Assembly (NCBI RefSeq): GCF_018130215.1
Contig: NZ_JAFCKQ010000055.1
Coordinates: forward strand, 1-53,736
DNA length: 53,736 bases
Direction: 5' to 3'
DNA from: Bradyrhizobium jicamae
Lineage (GTDB): Bacteria > Pseudomonadota > Alphaproteobacteria > Rhizobiales > Xanthobacteraceae
Position 1 is the stretch's first letter; each line of letters begins with the position of its first letter. The translations under genes were made by a program, and so were the position numbers. The notes beneath the pieces are model-generated. The model did no database searches. It was given only the letters and a program-made list of their open reading frames with translations, and was not told the origin of the DNA. This document shows, one piece after another, positions 43,229 through 50,994 of the stretch.

Positions 43229-43460
43229 TCTCGTAGGCTCTGACAAACTCACCGACGGTCGACGGGAAAGCCGCATCTTCGGCGGTGGTGAACGGATCAA
43301 CTCCGAGATCATCCTCAAGCCGCGCGACCAGGATCGCGAACGCCAGCGAATCGAAGCCGGTGTCCTGCAGCGGCAGATCGTCCCGGAGCGGCGGAAGGGT
43401 GACCTTCTGTTCTTCGGCGATTTGCTGCATCACCGAAAAAATTCTCAACCTTGACGACAT
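43215..43460 (-). CDS. Acyl carrier protein 2
   Basis: An 81-aa carrier protein. The phosphopantetheine attachment site is the Ser in LQDTGFDSLAFAILVARLED, the DSL motif; helix II follows, and the rest fits a four-helix ACP (TAEDAAFPSTVGEFVRAYEN). GTGAGGTG precedes the ATG. It begins 16 bases inside the end of the truncated acyl-CoA synthetase frame and ends 14 bases inside the ligase gene, so three genes are interlocked. It differs strongly from the carrier protein at 43932-44201, so the two are unlikely to be a recent duplication. Confidence 0.9.
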   Translation of the reverse strand: MSSRLRIFSVMQQIAEEQKVTLPPLRDDLPLQDTGFDSLAFAILVARLEDDLGVDPFTTAEDAAFPSTVGEFVRAYENVHA

Positions 43461-43894
43461 GAACACCTCACAGTTTCGATGCGATGGGCGAGCGACAGGC
43501 CGACCAGCCTTGTATTGACCAGCGCCGCCGTGCCACCGAGGCTGCTGATGCCGAGCCAGCAGGCAATGTAGTCCGGTCGGTTCGGCATCATCAGGCAAAG
43601 GGTGTTGCCGGCGCGGATCCCGAGGTCCCGGGCCCAGCGCGCATATTGATTGATCCGGGTGCCGAGTTCCGCGTAGGTAAAAGATCGACGGTTCGCCAGC
43701 AATGTTAAGCGTTGAGGTTGCCGTCTCGCCCGGTCTTCGACGAAATCGGCGAACGGCCACCGCGGCTCGGCGTCGATCCGCGAGGTCGGTTCGATGGCTT
43801 TCAGCCAAGCTTTGGCAGCGGAGGGTTTGCGTCTCAGATCGTCGCTTTTGGCCGTCAGCCCAGACATACCCTCGCTCATGATGCGATCACGCAT
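43445..43894 (-). pseudogene. Truncated long-chain acyl-CoA synthetase (N-terminal domain only)
   Basis: A 149-aa frame matching the start of FadD-type acyl-CoA synthetases: PRWPFADFVEDRARRQPQRL, RRSFTYAELGTRINQYARWA, and NTLCLMMPNRPDYIACWLGI followed by SSLGGTAALVNTRL. The family continues to about 550-600 aa with the P-loop, hinge and catalytic Lys; here the frame ends shortly after this domain and overlaps the carrier gene's start. It cannot catalyse adenylation. It may be a relic, or be kept as a translational relay for the carrier gene. No ribosome site is evident at the first ATG; GAGGG precedes an internal ATG near 43867. Confidence 0.7.
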
Positions 43895-43931
43895 ATGATT
43901 TCGATCGATGTCCCGCGCCGGCCAATATGCT

Positions 43932-44201
43932 TTATCCTGGCGCGGGGCCGAGTTGGTTGAGAATCATGACCTGCAACGTCTTAACCGATTGGAAGTTTTC
44001 GGGCGTGATCTCAGGCTGCGGCAGGGTAAGGTCGAACTCGGCTTCGACCTTAAGCATGAGCGCGACCATATCCATCGAGTCCAGTCCGATGTCGACCAGC
44101 CGGGATTCCGGATGGACATCCGCGATGATTGCGTTCTGTTTCAGGACACTCCTGACGACAGAAAGAACCCGGTCTTGAATGCTGGCGGTAAAATCCTGCA
44201 T
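43932..44201 (-). CDS. Carrier protein 1 (likely acceptor of the aminoacyl ligase)
   Basis: An 89-aa phosphopantetheine carrier protein. The attachment Ser lies in VDIGLDSMDMVALMLKVEAE, followed by an acidic helix (FDLTLPQPEITPENFQS). I start at the ATG with AGGG six bases upstream; ATGs 15 and 30 bases earlier are alternatives. It is the first gene of the minus operon, divergent from the aminoacyl-carrier ligase operon across a 229-bp spacer. In the characterised Bll0957-type systems the ligase charges a small carrier protein encoded nearby, so this is the best candidate (inference). Confidence 0.88.
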   Translation of the reverse strand: MQDFTASIQDRVLSVVRSVLKQNAIIADVHPESRLVDIGLDSMDMVALMLKVEAEFDLTLPQPEITPENFQSVKTLQVMILNQLGPAPG

Positions 44202-44430
44202 TTCAGCCCTATTCATTATACGACGTGGCAAACCGTGGCGTGACGCTACCTGACGGCATCACGGGGCGGTAGCTCCGCTTCGGGGGTACTCCATCGGGGG
44301 GAAGCGTGCTTTGGCGCATCCACCTTTTGCTCCGGCGACGCTGCAGGCGAGGTCAGTTAGAGTCCCACCGTCGCGTAAGTCGTTTCGGCGCGGTTTGAAG
44401 GCGTCGGACCCTCACACGGGAGGCTGGGGT
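44202..44430. promoter_or_regulatory. Bidirectional spacer of the carrier-protein cluster
   Basis: 229 bp separate the divergent operons and must hold the promoters of both. GGGAGGCTGGGGT at its right end is the ribosome site of the acyl-CoA dehydrogenase gene. No convincing operator palindrome was found. Confidence 0.5.
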
Positions 44431-45651
44431 ATGAATGTGCAGGAAGTCCACTTCAGCAGCTTGGCCGCGGAAAGCGGCCGTGTGGTGCGTGACCGAGCTT
44501 CATTCCAGCAGCGGGCGGCCGCCGTCGCAGAAGCGGCGGCAGCGGAGGCCGTAGCGGTAGACCGCGAGGCGCGCTTTCCGCGAAAGGCGATCGACGCGGC
44601 GCGCAAGGAGCGGCTGCTGGGCGTCCAGATCCCGATCGAGTTCGGCGGCGAGGGAGCCTCCATCCTGGAAGTAGCCGACATGTGCTACGCGCTCGGCCGT
44701 GCCTGCGCCTCCGCCGGGATGATCTTCGCGATGCACCAGACCAAGATCGCGTGCCTGGTTCGCCACGGCGCGGGCAGCGCTTGGCACGAAAGGCTGATGC
44801 GGCGCATCGCCCACGAACAGCTCCTGATGGCGTCGTCGACCACGGAAGGCCAGAACGGGGGAAACATCCGATTCAGCACTGCCGCGGTGGAGCGCGAGGG
44901 CGCCGAGATTTCCCTGGTGCGTGACGCGACTGTCATTTCCTACGGCGCCGAGGCGGACGGCATCGTCACAATCGCCCGCCGCGCCGATGACGCAGCCGGA
45001 TCCGATCAGGTGCTGCTTGCGATCACGCGCGACGACTATACCCTGGAGCCCACGCTCGCGTGGGAAACGCTCGGCATGCGTGGAACCTGCAGCGCCGGCT
45101 TCAAGCTGAACTTCAAGGGCTCGGCAGACCAAATATTTCCGGTGGCCTACAACAAGATCCATGCGCAGACGATGACGCCGGTCGCCCATTTGTGCTGGTC
45201 GTCGGTCTGGGCGGGAATCGCGGCCGCGGCGGTGGACCGGGCACAGCTCTTCATCCGCAAGGCTGCTCGCGGGGCCGGCGGGAGCATGCCTCCCGGCGCG
45301 GCGCATTTCACCTCGGCCAAGATGACGCTGAACAAGCTGCGCGCCATCATCGCGGCGAACTTGGAGTCCTATGCGGCCAGCGAACACGACGAGCACATGC
45401 TGTCGTCCGTCGACTTTCAGTCCGCGATCAATCTGCTCAAGGTGGAGGCCTCCGAACTCGCCGTCTCGACCGTGATGCACGCGATGCGTGCCTGCGGCCT
45501 GTCCGGCTATCGCAACGACAGCGACGTCAGCGTCGGCCGCCATCTCCGCGACGTGCTTTCGGCGCCTATCATGATCAACAACGACCGCATCCTTTCCAGC
45601 ATGAATGCGGCGACGCTGATGAGTGCCGTCCCGGTGTCGCTGCGCGATTGA
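44431..45651 (+). CDS. Acyl-CoA dehydrogenase homologue, probably acting on a carrier-bound aminoacyl group
   Basis: A 406-aa flavoprotein of the acyl-CoA dehydrogenase fold: LLGVQIPIEFGGEGASILEV (N-terminal domain), MASSTTEGQNGGNIRFSTAA and LAWETLGMRGTCSAGFKLNF (FAD/substrate region), and RACGLSGYRNDSDVSVGRHL with RDVLSAPIMINNDRI at the C terminus. Members normally have YEGTSEIQ here, whose Glu is the catalytic base; this protein has MINND, so the usual base is missing at that position. Ribosome site GGGAGG supports the start at 44431. It is the first gene of the plus operon and sits beside the aminoacyl ligase, as in characterised relatives. Confidence 0.9.
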   Translation: MNVQEVHFSSLAAESGRVVRDRASFQQRAAAVAEAAAAEAVAVDREARFPRKAIDAARKERLLGVQIPIEFGGEGASILEVADMCYALGRACASAGMIFAMHQTKIACLVRHGAGSAWHERLMRRIAHEQLLMASSTTEGQNGGNIRFSTAAVEREGAEISLVRDATVISYGAEADGIVTIARRADDAAGSDQVLLAITRDDYTLEPTLAWETLGMRGTCSAGFKLNFKGSADQIFPVAYNKIHAQTMTPVAHLCWSSVWAGIAAAAVDRAQLFIRKAARGAGGSMPPGAAHFTSAKMTLNKLRAIIAANLESYAASEHDEHMLSSVDFQSAINLLKVEASELAVSTVMHAMRACGLSGYRNDSDVSVGRHLRDVLSAPIMINNDRILSSMNAATLMSAVPVSLRD

Positions 45652-45681
45652 AGTGTGGTTCTCGAACAAAAGGGATTTGAC

Positions 45682-46635
45682 GTGAACGTTGCCATGTTTG
45701 CTGCACAGGCGGAAACGGTTTCGTTCTCGCCCGATCCGCTCGATCATCTCGCCGATAAACTGTTCTACGAGATGGGGTCTCCGGGAGTCTATGGTCGCAA
45801 GGCACTTTATGAAGACCTCGTGGAGAGGCTTGCGGCGCTGATCACGCGGCATCGCGAACCCGATACAGAGGTTTTCCGATTCCCGCCTGTCATGAACCGC
45901 ACGCAACTCGAGCGGTCGGGTTATCTGAAGAGTTTTCCGAACCTCCTCGGTTGCGTCTGCGGTCTGCATGGCACCGATAGCGAGATCGACGCGGCGGTCA
46001 GCCGATTCGAGGCCGGCGGCGACTGGACCGCATCGCTTTCACCTGCAGACCTGGTTCTTTCGCCGGCTGCCTGCTATCCGGTCTATCCGATCGCCGCGAG
46101 CCGCGGTCCCGTTCCGGCTGGCGGCTGGCGGTTCGACGTCGCGGCCGACTGCTTCCGTCGCGAGCCCTCTCGCCATCTCGACCGGCTGCAGTCGTTCAGG
46201 ATGCGCGAATATGTCTGCGTCGGCAGCGCTGACCACGTCTCGGAATTCCGGGAGCGCTGGATCGTGCGCGCTCAGGAGATCGCCCGCGGTCTCGGATTGG
46301 CCTTCCGGGTCGACTACGCCAGCGATCCGTTCTTCGGCCGGGTCGGCCAGATGATGGCGGTGAGCCAGAAGCAGCAGTCGCTGAAATTTGAGCTGCTGGT
46401 GCCCCTGCGCTCCGAGGAGCGCCCGACCGCTTGCATGAGCTTCAACTACCACCGCGATCACTTCGGCGTCGCCTGGGGCATCAAGGATTCGTCAGGCGAG
46501 CCGGCCCATACCGCCTGCGTGGCCTTCGGCATGGATCGTCTTGCCGTCGCAATGTTCCATAGCCACGGGACGGACGTCGCCAAATGGCCGACAGCAGTGC
46601 GGGATCTGCTCGGCTTCCCGCCGGACGGCCGGTAG
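45682..46635 (+). CDS. Amino acid:[carrier protein] ligase (class II aminoacyl-tRNA synthetase homologue)
   Basis: A 317-aa homologue of the catalytic core of atypical seryl-tRNA synthetases that lacks any tRNA-binding domain. Such proteins activate an amino acid with ATP and transfer it to the phosphopantetheine of a carrier protein. Motif 2 is DCFRREPSRHLDRLQSFRMR and motif 3 is AFGMDRLAVAMFHSHG. With the GTG at 45682 (AAAGGGA upstream) as residue 1, Cys131, Glu176 and Cys279 fall exactly at the zinc-ligand positions I recall for B. japonicum Bll0957, a glycine:carrier-protein ligase. A GTG at 45655 would add nine residues. The amino acid is probably glycine or alanine, by family. It follows the dehydrogenase gene. 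Confidence 0.92.
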   Translation: MNVAMFAAQAETVSFSPDPLDHLADKLFYEMGSPGVYGRKALYEDLVERLAALITRHREPDTEVFRFPPVMNRTQLERSGYLKSFPNLLGCVCGLHGTDSEIDAAVSRFEAGGDWTASLSPADLVLSPAACYPVYPIAASRGPVPAGGWRFDVAADCFRREPSRHLDRLQSFRMREYVCVGSADHVSEFRERWIVRAQEIARGLGLAFRVDYASDPFFGRVGQMMAVSQKQQSLKFELLVPLRSEERPTACMSFNYHRDHFGVAWGIKDSSGEPAHTACVAFGMDRLAVAMFHSHGTDVAKWPTAVRDLLGFPPDGR

Positions 46636-46718
46636 ACGCCGCCAGCATTCGAGGAACGTCGATGCACATGAGAAATCCAGAGGTTGCCCGGGACCGAATA
46701 ATTGAAGGGGCAGCCTCC

Positions 46719-47999
46719 ATGAAAAAAGAAACGCTCGCCATTCACGGTGGCTACGACATCGACCCGACCACCAAGTCCGTCGCGGTGCCGATCTACCAGA
46801 CCGCCTCGTATGCCTTCGACAGCGCCGATCATGGTGCCGCGCTGTTCAATCTCGAGGTCGACGGCTACCGCTACACCCGGATCGGCAATCCGACCAACGC
46901 GGTGCTGGAGCGGCGCGTCGCCGCCCTCGAAGGAGGCATCGAGGCACTCAGCGTCGCGTGCGGCCAGGCTGCGATGAATTATGCGGTGACCAACATCGCC
47001 GAGATGGGCAGCAACATCGTTTCGGTCCCGCAACTCTATGGCACGACGCACACGCTGTTCGCCCACATCCTGCCGAGACAGGGCATCACGGTCCGGTTCT
47101 CGGAAGACGACCAGCCGGCGAGCATGGAAAGACTCATCGACGATAATACGCGGGCAGTGTTCTGCGAGAGCGTCGGAAATCCGGCCGGGAACATCTGCGA
47201 CATCGAAGGGATCGCCGAGATTGCGCACAGGCACGGTGTGCCGCTGATCGTCGACAACACGGTGCCGACACCGATCCTGCTCAGGCCGATCGAATACGGT
47301 GCCGATATCGTGGTGGAGTCGCTGACGAAATTCATGGGCGGGCACGGCACCACGCTCGGCGGCATCATCGTCGACAGTGGCAAGTTCCCGTGGGCGGAGC
47401 ATCGCCGGCGTTTCCCGATGATGAACGAGCCGGAACAATCTTACCACGGGCTGGTCTTCGCCGAACGCTACGGGCCCGCTGCCTATATTGCGCGCTGCCG
47501 CGCGGTCTCGCAGCGAACCACCGGCTCGATACTGGCGCCGCTGAACGCCTTTCTGCTGCTCCAGGGCATCGAGACCGTCGCGGTGCGGGTTGAGCGACAC
47601 GTCGAGAATGCCGAGAAGGTCGCGCGGTTTCTGCGCGACGATCGTGGCGTCGAATGGGTGAACTATACAGGCTTCCCCGACAACCCCTATCACGCGCTGA
47701 CGCAGAAATATCTGGGCGGCCGGGCGTGTGCGCTGCTGACCTTCGGCGTGGCGGGCGGGTTCGAGGCTGGCAAGCGGTTCTACGACGCGCTCAAGCTGGT
47801 CAAGCGGCTGGTCAATATCGGTGACGCGAAGTCGCTCGCCTGCCACCCCGCGTCGACCACGCACCGGCAGATGTCGCGCGCGGAGCAGGAAAAGGCGGGG
47901 GTGCGGCCGGAGATGATCAGGTTGAGCGTCGGAATCGAGCATATTGACGACATCGTTGCCGATCTCGATCAGGCGCTCCGCGCTGCAGATCGAATTTAG
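46719..47999 (+). CDS. O-acetylhomoserine sulfhydrylase-like PLP enzyme (Cys/Met metabolism family)
   Basis: A 426-aa PLP enzyme. The Schiff-base Lys is Lys204 in VESLTKFMGGHGT; other family marks are ETLAIHGGYDIDPTTKSVAV, PIYQTASYAFDSADHGAALF, YTRIGNPTNAVLERRVAALE and LIVDNTVPTPILLRPIEYGA. I start at 46719 because the family begins here and AAGGGG lies upstream; ATGs at 46662 and 46668 are alternatives with 17-19 extra residues (the first has GAGGA). Canonical enzymes replace the acyl group of O-acylhomoserine by sulfide; homologues in natural-product pathways attach other nucleophiles. The MetA-like gene next door could supply the acylhomoserine. Confidence 0.9.
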   Translation: MKKETLAIHGGYDIDPTTKSVAVPIYQTASYAFDSADHGAALFNLEVDGYRYTRIGNPTNAVLERRVAALEGGIEALSVACGQAAMNYAVTNIAEMGSNIVSVPQLYGTTHTLFAHILPRQGITVRFSEDDQPASMERLIDDNTRAVFCESVGNPAGNICDIEGIAEIAHRHGVPLIVDNTVPTPILLRPIEYGADIVVESLTKFMGGHGTTLGGIIVDSGKFPWAEHRRRFPMMNEPEQSYHGLVFAERYGPAAYIARCRAVSQRTTGSILAPLNAFLLLQGIETVAVRVERHVENAEKVARFLRDDRGVEWVNYTGFPDNPYHALTQKYLGGRACALLTFGVAGGFEAGKRFYDALKLVKRLVNIGDAKSLACHPASTTHRQMSRAEQEKAGVRPEMIRLSVGIEHIDDIVADLDQALRAADRI

Positions 48000-48017
48000 T
48001 TAGAGTGAGGCATTCCG

Positions 48018-49193
48018 ATGCCTGTCTTGATCGATGTCGACACCGACGACCACCACCTGCTCTCGAGAGCACCGAACGGAGGCGCCGCCGCCGTGGCGTC
48101 GCCCGGGAACCGGATGGACTGCCTGGAAATCGGGCTGATCAACAACATGCCGGATGCCGCCTTGATGTCCACCGAGCGCCAGGTGTTCGACCTGCTCGGC
48201 GCGGCGGCCGGAAGGCTCTTGGTCAGACTGCATTTCTATACGATGGAGACGACGCCCCGGTCGGATTGGGGGCGCGATTATGTCCGTCGATACTACCGCG
48301 GAACCAACGATCTGCTGAACGCGCGGCTGGATGGAGTGCTCGTGACCGGCACCGAACCCAGAGCTGCCGACCTGACGGAAGAGCCCTATTGGACCTCCTT
48401 CGTTCAACTCATGGACTGGGCCGCGGAGAATACCGTGTCGTCGGTGTTTTCCTGTCTCGCCGTCCATGCAGTCGTCCAGCACATGGACGGCATCAAGCGC
48501 CATAAGCTGCCTGCCAAATGCATTGGTGTCTTCTCTCAATCGAAGGCGAGAAGTCATCCTCTCATGCACAACGTTCCGGCGACCATCAGTATTCCGCACG
48601 CAAGGTGGAACGAGGTGCAGGAGGAGGCGCTCGCGAGCTGCGGGTATTCCATTCTCACCAAATCCGCGGAGGCTGGTGTCGATTGTTTCGTCAAGCAGCA
48701 GAAGAAGAGTCTCTTCGTTCATTTCCAGGGTCATCCGGAATACGAGACCCTGACCCTATTGGGCGAATTCAGACGGGACATGGGTCGTTTCCTGCGGGGA
48801 GAGAACGACGTCTGTCCTACGATACCGAAATCCTATTTCGATTTGGAAGCGGAAGAGATCCTGACCACCTTCCGGCGACAAGCCCTTTCGGACAGACGTC
48901 CGGAGCTCTTCGCGGATTTCCCGGCCGATCGACTGGCGAGGGATCTGCGAAACGTCTGGCGTGAGCCTGCCAGTCGCCTCTATCACAACTGGCTTTTGTA
49001 CATGGCGTCACAGCGTGCCGCTCGTTCAAGGCCATTGTCGCTCATGCAAGGTGACGACCGACGCAGGATTCGGACTGCGGTTTCCGCCGAAGCGGGCTCG
49101 GTCCGCGCGTCAGCTCCGCGCTGGACGGGGCTGGGCCGCGACCTCCACAACGAAGAAGCTGGATCCGATCCGATGACAGAGCTCGGACCATGA
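48018..49193 (+). CDS. MetA-like homoserine O-acyltransferase (HTS family), atypical specificity residue
   Basis: A 391-aa member of the glutamine-amidotransferase-like HTS family. The catalytic set aligns gaplessly with E. coli MetA: Cys146 (VFSCLAVHA, for Cys142), His239 and Glu241 (FQGHPEYE, for His235 and Glu237); EIGLINNMPDAALMSTERQ replaces the MPxKxxTExQ region. At the acyl-donor selectivity position, Gly111 in succinyl- and Glu in acetyl-specific enzymes, this protein has Arg115 (VTGTEPRAADL). About 80 C-terminal residues extend beyond E. coli MetA. Its stop overlaps the GNAT start by four bases. Probably makes an O-acylhomoserine-type intermediate, possibly from an unusual donor such as an acyl-carrier protein (inference). 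Confidence 0.88.
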   Translation: MPVLIDVDTDDHHLLSRAPNGGAAAVASPGNRMDCLEIGLINNMPDAALMSTERQVFDLLGAAAGRLLVRLHFYTMETTPRSDWGRDYVRRYYRGTNDLLNARLDGVLVTGTEPRAADLTEEPYWTSFVQLMDWAAENTVSSVFSCLAVHAVVQHMDGIKRHKLPAKCIGVFSQSKARSHPLMHNVPATISIPHARWNEVQEEALASCGYSILTKSAEAGVDCFVKQQKKSLFVHFQGHPEYETLTLLGEFRRDMGRFLRGENDVCPTIPKSYFDLEAEEILTTFRRQALSDRRPELFADFPADRLARDLRNVWREPASRLYHNWLLYMASQRAARSRPLSLMQGDDRRRIRTAVSAEAGSVRASAPRWTGLGRDLHNEEAGSDPMTELGP

Positions 49194-50050
49194 TCCGATG
49201 CCGCGAGATCGGGCCAGCCGACCTTGATGCCGTAGCCAATCTCCTGACGCGCGGCTTTGTTCGCCGTTCACGCGACCACTGGGTGAATGGGCTCCAGCGC
49301 ATGGCCGCTCGCGAGATACCCGAAGGCTTCCCGCGGTTCGGTTACATGCTCGACAATCAGGGGACGCCCGTTGGCGTTCTGCTGCTGATCTACTCCGCGC
49401 AGGGCGATGCCAGCGGAGCCGCGATCCGCTGCAATCTCTCCAGCTGGTATGTGGAGCCCGCCTATCGCAGCTACGCTCCGATGTTGACCAGCGTCGCACA
49501 GCGCCACAAACACGTCACCTACGTCAACATCAGCCCTGCGCACTGGACCTGGCGGACCATCGAGGCCCAAGGATTCCACGCCTATTGCAGCGGCCAGTTC
49601 TTTTCGTTTCCGGCATTGTCGCACGTGCCGGAGGGCATGCGCGTCGAAGTCGTCCAGGCGGACGCGGAAGTGATCGACGGCATGTCCGAGGCCGACGTTG
49701 CGCTACTTGCGCGGCACGCCGCTTGCGGTTGCCTCAGCTTGGCGTGTCGCACGGCTGACGGCCGCACGTTCCCCTTCGTCCTCCAGTCGATGAGCTTGCG
49801 GCGGCTTGCCCCGATCGCCATGCGGTTGATCTATTGCCGCGATGTGGCCGACTATGTCGCCTGCGCCGGCGCCATCGGCCGATTCCTGCTCCGCCACGGC
49901 CGCTTCGTGGTCGCTGTCGACGCCAATGGCCGCATGCCGGACCTGATCGGCTTCTACCGGAGACGGCGCGGCCGCAAATACTTCAAGGGTCCGCAACGTC
50001 CCCGGCTTGCCGATTTGTCGGACACCGAGTTGGTGATCTACGGGCCGTAA
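49190..50050 (+). CDS. GNAT-family acetyltransferase-like protein
   Basis: A 286-aa protein whose first half is GNAT-like: MIRCREIGPADLDAVANLLT, a central GYMLDNQGTPVGVLLLIYSA strand, LSSWYVEPAYRSYAPMLTSV and TIEAQGFHAYCSGQFFSFPA. The V-E-P-x-Y-R segment corresponds to the acetyl-CoA loop. The second half (residues about 140-286) is less recognisable, with RFLLRHGRFVVAVDANGRMP near the end. Start set by ATGA overlap with the MetA-like gene. Likely an N-acyltransferase or a self-protection enzyme for the pathway (inference). Confidence 0.8.
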   Translation: MIRCREIGPADLDAVANLLTRGFVRRSRDHWVNGLQRMAAREIPEGFPRFGYMLDNQGTPVGVLLLIYSAQGDASGAAIRCNLSSWYVEPAYRSYAPMLTSVAQRHKHVTYVNISPAHWTWRTIEAQGFHAYCSGQFFSFPALSHVPEGMRVEVVQADAEVIDGMSEADVALLARHAACGCLSLACRTADGRTFPFVLQSMSLRRLAPIAMRLIYCRDVADYVACAGAIGRFLLRHGRFVVAVDANGRMPDLIGFYRRRRGRKYFKGPQRPRLADLSDTELVIYGP

Positions 50051-50076
50051 TTTCGTTGCCTACATGGAGGGCCGTC

Positions 50077-50964
50077 ATGTTTCCCGAGGTCAAACCCGTC
50101 AGCCATTCGCACACATGGACGTTCTTCCAGGGTGCGTGGCACGAGGGCAATGTGCCGATCATGGGGCCTCGCACCCATGGGCTCTGGCTCGGGTCGACCG
50201 TATTCGATGGCGCCCGCGCCTTCGAGGGCGTTACGCCCGACCTCGACCGCCATTGCATCCGTGTCAATCAATCGGCCGCCAGCTTCGGACTCAACCCGAT
50301 TGTCGATCCCGACACTTGGATGGGGTTGGCGCTTGAAGGCATCAAGCGCTTCCCGTCCAATGCCGAGCTCTACATCCGCCCGATGTATTGGCCTCAGAAC
50401 GGCGTGGGTGGCGGCGTGCTGTTCGATCCGGATACCACGGACTGGTGCCTTTGCATCTATGAGGCGCCGCTGCCGAAGCCGGTCGGAAACGCGATCACGC
50501 TGTCGCCGTTCCGCAGGCCGACCGCAGAATGCGCGCCGGTCGCTGCGAAGGCCTCCTGTCTCTACCCGAACTGTTCGCGCGCACTGATCGAGGCGGCCTC
50601 GCGCGGCTTCCAGAACTGTCTGATGCTGGACATGCTCGGCAATGTCGCCGAATTCGGCAACGCCAACGTATTCATGGCGAAGGACGGTGTGGTCTATACG
50701 CCGGCGCCCAACGGAACCTTCCTCAACGGCATCACGCGGCAGCGGGTGATCGAGCTGTTGCGCGGCGAGGGCGTCGCCGTGGTGGAAGCCACGCTGCGCT
50801 ACGCCGATTTCCTTGCCGCGGACGAGATATTCTCGACCGGCAATTTCGCGAAGGTCGCACCGGTGATCCGTATCGACGACCGTCAACTCGCGCCCGGCCC
50901 GTTCTATGCGCGCGCGCGGAAGCTCTATTGGGATTTCGCGCACGCCATCAGCCTGGCGGCGTGA
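50077..50964 (+). CDS. Class IV aminotransferase (branched-chain amino acid aminotransferase-like)
   Basis: A 295-aa fold-type IV PLP enzyme. Lys158 in VAAKASCLYPNCSRAL is the probable PLP Lys, with the motif normally KAGGNY here altered to KASCLY. LDMLGNVAEFGNANVFMAKD is the expected LDxxGxVxExxxxNxF signature, and TFLNGITRQRVIELL follows. GLWLGSTVFDGARAFEGV near residue 35 also matches. GGAGGGCCGTC precedes the ATG. It may interconvert a 2-keto acid with the pathway's amino acid. Confidence 0.88.
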   Translation: MFPEVKPVSHSHTWTFFQGAWHEGNVPIMGPRTHGLWLGSTVFDGARAFEGVTPDLDRHCIRVNQSAASFGLNPIVDPDTWMGLALEGIKRFPSNAELYIRPMYWPQNGVGGGVLFDPDTTDWCLCIYEAPLPKPVGNAITLSPFRRPTAECAPVAAKASCLYPNCSRALIEAASRGFQNCLMLDMLGNVAEFGNANVFMAKDGVVYTPAPNGTFLNGITRQRVIELLRGEGVAVVEATLRYADFLAADEIFSTGNFAKVAPVIRIDDRQLAPGPFYARARKLYWDFAHAISLAA

Positions 50965-50994
50965 TAGTGACGACTTCCAGGGGGATCGTGCCGC

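Noticed and set aside
46458..47942. 494-aa minus-strand frame opposite the PLP enzyme gene (similar long shadows at 6901-8694, 44500-45969 and 50038-51252)
   Set aside because: All lie antisense to well-identified enzymes and show only Arg/His/Asp-rich shadow composition.
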